From positions 1 through 37,500 of the forward strand of contig VGFU01000001.1 in assembly GCA_016868755.1 (NCBI GenBank): 37,500 nucleotides of DNA, read 5' to 3'. Origin of the DNA: Bacteroidota bacterium. Its GTDB lineage: Bacteria > Bacteroidota > Bacteroidia > Flavobacteriales > Schleiferiaceae. Every line of letters begins with the position of its first letter. Position 1 is the stretch's first letter. Position numbers and translations under genes: made by a program. The notes beneath the pieces were generated by a model. That model was not told the DNA's origin, did not search any database, and saw only the letters and a list, made by a program, of their open reading frames with translations. Positions 31,725 to 37,500 of the stretch are shown here, piece after piece.

Positions 31725-31737
31725 CGGCACACCAAGC

Positions 31738-32655
31738 ATGTCCCTGCTTCGACCCAACGACCACGACCCCGTCGGAATTCACCACGCCTGGATGCACTTT
31801 ATCGTGCTCATCTGGGGGTTCACCGGGGTGCTTGGGCGCTTGATCAGCGTCAATGCCCTCGACCTGGTTTGGCACCGCATTGTGCTCGCCGTAGTTTTTT
31901 TGTGGGCCTACCAACGCCTCCTTGGCGGGCGGCTGCAGCGCCTCCCCAACCGCCGCCTTTCCACCACGCTGGTCCTCAACGGCCTAGTCCTCATGTTGCA
32001 CTGGGTTACCTTTTATGCCGCCATTAAGCTTTCCAACATTTCGTTGACCCTGGCTTGCTTGTCGACCGGCCCGCTCTTTACCGCCTTCCTTGAGCCCCTG
32101 TTCTTTCAGCGCAAGTTGGCCTGGAGCGAAGTCGCCGTGAGCTTTGGCGTCGTCGTCGGACTCCTCATGGTCGTCGGCTCAGTGCAGGGCCAGGGCCTCG
32201 CCATCGCCGTGGGTCTGGTCAGCTCGGCGCTGTCCGCCCTTTTTTCAGTACTCAATGGGCGGATCGTGCGCGACATGGACGCCGCCTCCATTTCGTTTTG
32301 GGAACTTCTTGCCGGACTCGCGGGCCTCAGCATATACCTCGCGATCGCGGGCGACCTCAGCACGACGCTGCGCGCTCCCAGCGCTTCCGACTCGGCCTAC
32401 CTAGCCCTACTCGCCAGCTTTTGTACCGCATTTGCCTTTGTGCAGTCCGTGCGAATTATGCGCTACCTCAGCCCCTTTACCGTGGTTCTCACGATTTCCA
32501 TGGAACCCATTTATGGCATCCTGCTCGCCCTCCTCGTTTTCGGGGCGGACGAAGCCATGCCGCCGCTCTTCTACGCTGGTTTTGCCGTCGTCCTCTTTAT
32601 GCTCCTAGCCAACGCCTGGGTGCAGCGCCGCAGCCGAGCGAAGTTATCCACATAA
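31738..32655 (+). CDS. EamA/DMT-family transporter
   Basis: The 305-residue protein consists of about ten hydrophobic helices in two EamA repeats (about 15-140 and 155-295), the drug/metabolite transporter layout. Landmarks are FIVLIWGFTGVLGRLISV at the first helix, LVWHRIVLAVVFLWAY, and LSPFTVVLTISMEPIYGILLALLVFG in the second repeat. Members export amino acids, nucleobases or other small molecules; the substrate cannot be inferred. The ATG at 31738 starts 13 nt after the LptF/G stop; the frame is open 19 codons upstream. accA has its own promoter box downstream. Confidence 0.9.
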   Translation: MSLLRPNDHDPVGIHHAWMHFIVLIWGFTGVLGRLISVNALDLVWHRIVLAVVFLWAYQRLLGGRLQRLPNRRLSTTLVLNGLVLMLHWVTFYAAIKLSNISLTLACLSTGPLFTAFLEPLFFQRKLAWSEVAVSFGVVVGLLMVVGSVQGQGLAIAVGLVSSALSALFSVLNGRIVRDMDAASISFWELLAGLAGLSIYLAIAGDLSTTLRAPSASDSAYLALLASFCTAFAFVQSVRIMRYLSPFTVVLTISMEPIYGILLALLVFGADEAMPPLFYAGFAVVLFMLLANAWVQRRSRAKLST

Positions 32656-32679
32656 GCCCGCCAAGGCAGCAAAAAGTTG

Positions 32680-32687
32680 TAGGTTTG
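32680..32687 (+). promoter_or_regulatory. -7 promoter box TAGGTTTG for accA
   Basis: TAGGTTTG is a full TAnnTTTG match in the 51-nt gap before accA and ends 19 nt before its ATG. No matching -33 TTG is visible. Confidence 0.45.
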
Positions 32688-32706
32688 AGGCCCTGAGATC
32701 ATCTGC

Positions 32707-33663
32707 ATGGAATACCTAGATTTTGAAGCCCCGATTCGCGAACTGGACGAGCAAATCGCCAAAGCCGAAGCCCTTGAACAGGAGACCGGCGTTTCGATGA
32801 AGCAGTCCATCGACGAGCTCACTGAAAAACGCGACGCGACCTTTCACGAGCTCGCGAGTTCGCTCACGGCATGGCAGCGCGTTCAGCTCAGCCGCCATCC
32901 AGACCGCCCCTACACCTTAGCCTACATCAACGCGATGACCAACGGGCAGTTCAGCGAGCTTCACGGCGACCGCTACGTCAAAGACGACAAGGCCATGGTC
33001 GGCGGTTGGGGCTGGCTCGACGGCGAATCCTTTATGTTTGTCGGCCAGCAAAAAGGCATTAATACCAAAATGCGCCAGCTGCGCAACTTTGGAATGGCCA
33101 ATCCCGACGGATACCGCAAGGCCCTGCGCCTCTTCAAGCAGGCCGAGAAGTTTGGTCGCCCCATCGTAACACTCATCGATACTCCAGGCGCCTTTCCCGG
33201 CCTCGAGGCCGAAGAACGCGGACAAGGCGAAGCGATTGCCCGCAACATCATGGAAATGACGCGCCTCAAGGTGCCCGTAATCTGCGTGATTATTGGCGAA
33301 GGTGCTTCGGGTGGAGCTTTGGGCATCGGCGTAGGCGACCGGGTACTCATGCTCGAAAATACTTGGTACTCGGTCATCAGCCCGGAATCCTGCTCGTCCA
33401 TCTTGTGGCGCAGCTGGGACTACAAAACCACTGCCGCTGAGGCGCTCAAGCTCACCGCCAAAGACATGCTGGCCAACGGCCTGATCGACGGCATCGTTCC
33501 CGAACCCCTCGGAGGCGTGCACCGCAACCCCGAGGCGATGTTTGCCACGCTGAAGTCCGAAATTTTATCGCACTACCGCGAACTCGCGAAGCTCGACCCG
33601 CTAGAACGCGTGGCGCTCCGCATGGACAAGTTCAGCAACATGGGCGTCTACGAAAACGCCTAA
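32707..33663 (+). CDS. accA: Acetyl-CoA carboxylase carboxyltransferase subunit alpha
   Basis: AccA with AccD transfers the carboxyl group from biotin to acetyl-CoA, giving malonyl-CoA for fatty acid synthesis. The 318-residue protein has an N-terminal helical part ([23 protein letters not shown]), [50 protein letters not shown], the oxyanion-hole region [17 protein letters not shown], and the typical [13 protein letters not shown] and [12 protein letters not shown]. All match bacterial AccA at full length. dnaB starts 6 nt after its stop, so accA and dnaB are probably cotranscribed. Confidence 0.97.
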   Translation: MEYLDFEAPIRELDEQIAKAEALEQETGVSMKQSIDELTEKRDATFHELASSLTAWQRVQLSRHPDRPYTLAYINAMTNGQFSELHGDRYVKDDKAMVGGWGWLDGESFMFVGQQKGINTKMRQLRNFGMANPDGYRKALRLFKQAEKFGRPIVTLIDTPGAFPGLEAEERGQGEAIARNIMEMTRLKVPVICVIIGEGASGGALGIGVGDRVLMLENTWYSVISPESCSSILWRSWDYKTTAAEALKLTAKDMLANGLIDGIVPEPLGGVHRNPEAMFATLKSEILSHYRELAKLDPLERVALRMDKFSNMGVYENA

Positions 33664-33669
33664 TTTCCC

Positions 33670-35187
33670 GTGGAAGCCAATCAGCCCCTGCCCCGCACCA
33701 GTCCCCGCCGCCCCGCGTCGGGGAGCATTTCGTTGCCTTCCGCAGCCGGCAAGCTTCCGCCCCAAGCCATTGAACTTGAAGAAGCCGTACTCGGTTCGCT
33801 GCTGATTGACCGCAATGCCCTCTCCAAGGTCATCGACATCCTGACGCCTGAAACGTTTTATGCCGAGTCGCATCAAGCCATTTTTTCAGCCGTCAAAGAC
33901 CTTTTTTCAGACTCCCAACCGGTCGACATTTTGACTGTGGCGCAGCTGCTGCGCAAGAACGGCAACCTCGAGCGAGTGGGCGGAGAAGCCAAGCTCATCA
34001 ACTTGAGCACTCGGGTTTCGTCTTCAGCACACATTGAGTACCACGCCCGAATCGTGGTGCAAAAGCACATCCAGCGCGAACTCATTCGCATCTCCAACGA
34101 GCTAATTGAAAAGGCCTACGACGAGACCAGCGACGTGCTTGACCTGCTCGACAGCGCCGAGCAATCGTTGTTTAGCGTTTCGCAAGGCAACCTCAAGCGC
34201 AACTACGAAACCTCGCTCAACCTCGTCAAGCAGGCGTTGGACCGCATCTCTGCCATTTCGCAGCGCGAAGGCCTTTCGGGCGTTCCCAGCGGATTCCGCG
34301 AAGTGGACCGCGTGACGTCAGGGTGGCAGCGCTCGGACCTGGTCATTTTGGCAGCCCGACCTGGTATGGGTAAAACCGCCTTCGTGCTCAGCATGGCGCG
34401 CAACATGGCGGTGGGACACAAAGTGCCGGTCGCCGTGTTCAGCCTAGAAATGTCGTCGGTTCAGCTCATCACCCGCATGATTTCGTCAGAAACGGGCATT
34501 GGTGCTGAAAAACTTCGCCGCGGAAACCTCGATCCTACCGAGTGGGCGCAGCTCACGTCCAAGGTCAAGGCCCTTCAGGAGGCGCCGATTTTCATCGATG
34601 ACACTCCGGGATTGAGCATCTTTGACCTTCGGGCCAAGTGCCGCCGTCTGGCTTCTCAGCACCAAATTGGCGTTATCGTGATCGACTACCTTCAGCTGAT
34701 GACCGCCGGAAACTCCAAGGCCGGTGGCAACCGCGAACAAGAAATTTCATCCATCTCGCGGGCACTAAAATCGATCGCCAAGGAACTTGACATTCCCGTA
34801 ATCGCTCTTTCGCAGCTTTCCCGTGCCGTTGAAACGCGCGGAGGCTCCAAACGCCCGCTGCTTTCTGACTTGCGCGAATCGGGAGCCATTGAGCAAGACG
34901 CCGACATCGTGTCGTTCATCTACCGTCCCGAATACTATGGAATTCATGAATGGGACGACGACCAAACCCCTTCTGACGGACAAGCAGAACTCATCATTGC
35001 CAAGCACCGTAACGGATCACTTGAAAATGTTCGCTTGAGGTTTGAAGGTGCAATGGCCCGCTTCTCTGACCTTAAAACCGGCTACAGCGCCCGAGGTTCG
35101 GTTACCGACGACCGTTCTGATTCAGTGTTTGAATCTAAAATGAACCGGGTTGAGCCGGGCGACGGCGACGACTACCCGTCGTTCTAA
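33670..35187 (+). CDS. dnaB: Replicative DNA helicase DnaB
   Basis: DnaB is the hexameric fork helicase. The 505-residue protein has a low-complexity N-terminus (1-30), the helicase N-terminal domain (PPQAIELEEAVLGSLLID from about 30), a linker, and the RecA-like motor with Walker A AARPGMGKT (228-236), FSLEMSSVQL, the Walker B VIVIDYLQLM, ALSQLSRAVE and DLRESGAIEQDADIV. There is no intein. GTG at 33670 is 6 nt after accA, and no better start is available before the conserved domain. The C-terminal tail is acidic (DGDDYPSF). The following 32 nt contain no convincing hairpin terminator before the convergent porin gene. Confidence 0.97.
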   Translation: MEANQPLPRTSPRRPASGSISLPSAAGKLPPQAIELEEAVLGSLLIDRNALSKVIDILTPETFYAESHQAIFSAVKDLFSDSQPVDILTVAQLLRKNGNLERVGGEAKLINLSTRVSSSAHIEYHARIVVQKHIQRELIRISNELIEKAYDETSDVLDLLDSAEQSLFSVSQGNLKRNYETSLNLVKQALDRISAISQREGLSGVPSGFREVDRVTSGWQRSDLVILAARPGMGKTAFVLSMARNMAVGHKVPVAVFSLEMSSVQLITRMISSETGIGAEKLRRGNLDPTEWAQLTSKVKALQEAPIFIDDTPGLSIFDLRAKCRRLASQHQIGVIVIDYLQLMTAGNSKAGGNREQEISSISRALKSIAKELDIPVIALSQLSRAVETRGGSKRPLLSDLRESGAIEQDADIVSFIYRPEYYGIHEWDDDQTPSDGQAELIIAKHRNGSLENVRLRFEGAMARFSDLKTGYSARGSVTDDRSDSVFESKMNRVEPGDGDDYPSF

Positions 35188-35219
35188 GGCAGGCCCCGTC
35201 TCTACGCCATTCGCTGAGC

Positions 35220-37061
35220 CTATTCGAACATGCGCCAGCGCAAAAACCAGCGCACACTCGCGGGAGTCACCGGATAGTGCTGGGCCATGAATACCGTGTT
35301 GGGCACCCAACCCTGGTTGGCGTTTTGGCACAGCACCCCCAGTTGCGCCTCGCCCAGATACACCGTCAGGGCCGCATGGATCAAGCCGCCGGCAGGCATT
35401 GGGTCTGACTCGTCTGAATAGCCAAAAAGTCCGCGCTCGGCGACCCATACCGGCCGCTGCCAGCCGCCCGACCAGCCTTGGCCCTGCAGCTCGAGCTTAA
35501 CGCTCATCCCCGGGTACAGTCCCGCAACGGACCGCGCATAAACCAGCTTAAGCGTTCCGTTGGCCGGCGCAAGTCCAAGCTCCGGAGAAGACGCCCAGCG
35601 CCCTTGCGCGCTCAGGTCAAAGGTCCAGAACCGGCTCAGGCGGACCGCTGAGTTCCAATCCACTCCCGCAACCGTCCACGCTGGACGTGCCTCCCATCGG
35701 GCCACCGAAGCATACCAGCGCTCCAAGCGAAGAACCGGATCCGAAGAACTGACCGTCGCGTGCAGCGTCAACGACCGCCAAGGCTGCACCCATAGGGTAG
35801 CGCGGCGCACCTGGTCTACGACCTGTCCCTCCCAGGGCATCGTCCATCGCTGCACTACCTTCACCTGCGCCATGGGCTCGTTCTCGATCAGCCGAGCGTA
35901 CGAAGCCTCCGCCGCTGCGCGCAGCACATCCCATTCCGCGTTCAGTACATTGCGTCGACCTGGGTAGGCCCAGCGAAGCACCGGAGACCATTGGGGCCCC
36001 ACGTTCCTCTCGGTCCACACTCCTGAATTCCATGACTGGACTTGAACTCCTCGCACCCCCATGCTCCATTCCGCCCGGATGCGCGGCAGGAGAAGGATGC
36101 TGGAAATTCCACGCATGGCCGGCTCCGACCAGTACGCTTGGCTGAATCGCCCCACACGGAGTTCCAACGAAGAATACTCGAGCGAGTCTGCCGTGGTCGG
36201 TGCCCCTCCAAATCCGTGCGTGCTGCGGCTCCAATCGACCTGAAAGCCGAGCTTGCTGCTGGCATGGACCATAGCGGCCTGCGCGGTCACCGTCCCTCCG
36301 CTGCGCTGCGCCGTCGTCCAGCGGGTGGGCACTAAATTTCGGTTGGGCTGCCACGACGACGCTTGGGTTAACGGATCTAAATTCGGAACGCCACCCGACT
36401 CGCCGTCGACGTTTCGGTGCAGGCCCAACTGCACTCGGTACCGCCATGTGTGCGCGGAATCTCGGCCCCAAAATGCCGTTTTGAGCCGGTCCGCAAAATG
36501 GTCCTCCGGGAGCAAGCCTCCGGCCATCTGCAGGCGACGGTAGTCCACCCAAAAATGCTGGTAGTATTGGGGCGACGCACTGGCCACGATCCCAAATTCC
36601 TGTCCGCGCCCTTGCGCCGACTGCCCCACCCAATCCACGACGGGTAGGGGCCCTTTGCGAAGTGCCCAATGCTCTGGAAGCTCTTGTACGGAATTAGTCC
36701 AAAAGCCCAAGCGGATCGCGTCGACTGAGCCCGCGTACTGCAGTCCTCGCCCAAAAATCCAATCCGGACCGCCCAAAGCGCTCACGGGCACTCTGTCTGG
36801 TTCTAAAGGAACTCGGGCGGACTGGTCTTCCTTGGAACTGCGTTGAAATTGCCAACCCCTCCACACCTGCGTATTCCAGGGAACCGGACGCAGGGTGTCC
36901 TCCATACGCAGCGCAGGGGAGGACACAGTCGTATCCGCGGAGCCCCCAGCGGCCACGAGCGACGCGGTGCCCGGACCAGGCTGGACTTGGGCCCAAGCAA
37001 CGGGGCATAAAAAAACCGCCCAAGCGATTAACGTGCAGAGGCGGTGTAAACCTGCGTTCAT
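35220..37061 (-). CDS. Putative porin (Bacteroidota outer-membrane barrel)
   Basis: The 613-residue protein has a signal peptide (MNAGLHRLCTLIAWAVFLCPVAWAQ), a Ser/Thr/Gly-rich linker to about residue 60, and then long alternating strands rich in Trp, Tyr, Arg and Gln (WRYRVQLGLHRNVDGE, YSSLELRVGRFSQAYW, TLHATVSSSDPVLRLERWYA), ending with VRWFLRWRMFE, an aromatic C-terminus typical of outer-membrane barrels. This fits the putative porin family of Bacteroidota, of unknown substrate. The ATG at 37061 is chosen; a GTG one codon earlier is also in frame. The gene begins only 22 nt after the rRNA terminator, on the same strand. Confidence 0.8.
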   Translation of the reverse strand: MNAGLHRLCTLIAWAVFLCPVAWAQVQPGPGTASLVAAGGSADTTVSSPALRMEDTLRPVPWNTQVWRGWQFQRSSKEDQSARVPLEPDRVPVSALGGPDWIFGRGLQYAGSVDAIRLGFWTNSVQELPEHWALRKGPLPVVDWVGQSAQGRGQEFGIVASASPQYYQHFWVDYRRLQMAGGLLPEDHFADRLKTAFWGRDSAHTWRYRVQLGLHRNVDGESGGVPNLDPLTQASSWQPNRNLVPTRWTTAQRSGGTVTAQAAMVHASSKLGFQVDWSRSTHGFGGAPTTADSLEYSSLELRVGRFSQAYWSEPAMRGISSILLLPRIRAEWSMGVRGVQVQSWNSGVWTERNVGPQWSPVLRWAYPGRRNVLNAEWDVLRAAAEASYARLIENEPMAQVKVVQRWTMPWEGQVVDQVRRATLWVQPWRSLTLHATVSSSDPVLRLERWYASVARWEARPAWTVAGVDWNSAVRLSRFWTFDLSAQGRWASSPELGLAPANGTLKLVYARSVAGLYPGMSVKLELQGQGWSGGWQRPVWVAERGLFGYSDESDPMPAGGLIHAALTVYLGEAQLGVLCQNANQGWVPNTVFMAQHYPVTPASVRWFLRWRMFE

Positions 37062-37066
37062 CACTA

Positions 37067-37074
37067 CAAATATG
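37067..37074 (-). promoter_or_regulatory. Weak -7 box CATATTTG for the porin gene
   Basis: On the minus strand CATATTTG misses TAnnTTTG only at the first base and ends 5 nt before the ATG. It lies just past the T-tract of the rRNA terminator, where a separate porin promoter would be needed. No -33 TTG is at 17-23 nt. Confidence 0.3.
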
Positions 37075-37082
37075 ATGCGAAT

Positions 37083-37115
37083 AAAAACAAAAAACCCCCG
37101 CCTAAGCGAGGGTTT
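37083..37115 (-). terminator. rRNA operon intrinsic terminator
   Basis: Read on the minus strand, AAACCCTCGC, the loop TTAG and GCGGGGGTTT form a 10-bp stem with one G-T wobble, followed by a run of T and the T-rich TTTTTTGTTTTTA. It lies just 3' of the 5S gene and should end the rRNA transcript before the porin gene. Confidence 0.88.
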
Positions 37116-37123
37116 CTGTATAA

Positions 37124-37232
37124 GTATGGCGGCGACCTACTCTCCCAGCGTACTAGTACCATCGGCGCAAACGGGCTTAACGACTCTGTTCGGAATGGGA
37201 AGAGGTGATCCCCGTTGCAATAACCACCATGT
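37124..37232 (-). rRNA. 5S ribosomal RNA
   Basis: The minus strand contains the 5S landmarks ATCACCTCTTCCCATTCC, GAACAGAG and GTACGCTGGGAGAGTAGGTC. The terminal helix pairs ATGGTGG at the 5' end (37224-37230) with CCGCCAT at the 3' end (37126-37132). The exact ends are uncertain by a few bases. It follows the 23S gene with a spacer of roughly 50 nt and precedes a terminator. Confidence 0.95.
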
Positions 37233-37285
37233 TTTTACAAAGCTTTTTCATTGACACATTGGAAGCAACATAAAACATATCCTGG

Positions 37286-37500
37286 TCCGAATCCACGGGT
37301 AATTAGTACTACTCGGCTATGACATTGCTGCCTTTACACCTGTAGCCTATCAACGTCCTAGTCTTGAACGACCCTTAAGAGAAATCTCATCTTGGGGTGG
37401 GCTTCGCGCTTATATGCTTTCAGCGCTTATCCCATCCGCACATAGCTACCCTGCGATGCAGCTGGCGCCACAACAGGTACACTAGAGGTGCGTCCGACTC
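37286..37500 (-). rRNA. 23S ribosomal RNA, 3' end (partial)
   Basis: The sequence from about 37286 to the window end, read on the minus strand, is the 3' domain VI of 23S rRNA: it includes the complement of TAATTAGTACTACTCGGCTATG, the TCTTGAACGACCCTTAAGAGA segment and GCTTTCAGCGCTTATCCC, all familiar near 23S 3' ends. The gene continues beyond 37500. The 3' boundary is approximate. No tRNA lies in the 23S-5S spacer (about 37233-37285). Confidence 0.93.

Noticed and set aside
36895-37254. 119-codon plus-strand frame over the porin start and 5S rRNA
   Set aside because: It reads the antisense strand of a signal peptide region, a terminator and an rRNA gene.
1-37500. CRISPR arrays, insertion sequences, phage genes, tRNA genes and toxin-antitoxin pairs
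   Set aside because: None could be recognised on either strand. Intergenic gaps are nearly all below 60 bases, and the coding content is housekeeping.

Overview
The window is a gene-dense, high-GC stretch of a Bacteroidota chromosome, most likely a flavobacterium-like lineage (Cryomorphaceae/Schleiferiaceae type; this placement is inference). The phylum is indicated by the type IX secretion gene porQ, a gliding-type GldF/GldG protein, the neighbourhoods lon-porQ-cmk, phoH-purC, LuxC-like reductase/ferredoxin and tgt-lptG, the near absence of Shine-Dalgarno sequences, and promoter boxes of the Bacteroidota type TAnnTTTG. Almost everything is housekeeping. I see no prophage, insertion sequence, CRISPR array, defence island or tRNA.

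Layout. 1-1996 (+): probable ftsH tail, a LUD-domain gene, then cdsA and psd for phosphatidylethanolamine synthesis. 2003-7642 (-): rpmE2, a GlmU-like sugar nucleotidyltransferase, lon, porQ and cmk, closely packed. 7804-9279 (+): a lipoprotein with a predicted beta-helix. 9303-10301 (-) and 10353-11449 (+): a LuxC-family acyl-CoA reductase divergent from a ferredoxin and a secreted unknown. 11474-15301 (+): serC, serA, a DUF1015 gene and a YggS-type PLP protein. 15322-16941 (+): an exonuclease/GIY-YIG fusion and a tiny secreted Cys-containing protein ending in a strong terminator. 17018-19566 (-): phoH, purC and a small outer-membrane barrel. 19594-25921 (+): a SAM hydrolase-type protein, an ABM-domain protein, a GldF-GldG fusion, a DUF4340-type membrane protein, dnaN and a metallophosphatase. 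25965-27590 (+): pruA. 27659-29439 (-): a glycosyltransferase and rsmG. 29486-35187 (+): tgt, an LptF/G permease, a DMT transporter, accA and dnaB. 35220-37061 (-): a putative porin. 37083-37500 (-): the end of an rRNA operon (23S 3' part, 5S, terminator).

The genes serve envelope lipid and lipopolysaccharide assembly (cdsA, psd, accA, lptG), secretion and gliding (porQ, gldFG), serine synthesis, proline breakdown, purine synthesis, translation and RNA modification, and replication (dnaN, dnaB). The points most worth a second look are: the in-frame GldF-GldG fusion; a Tgt lacking the zinc-site cysteines; two divergent gene pairs separated by face-to-face promoter boxes with identical 6-nt spacing; TAnnTTTG-like boxes only 4-5 nt before start codons; a degenerate 7-bp tandem repeat family at two sites; and a CdsA about 60 residues short. 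I did not find a convincing wholly new multi-gene system.
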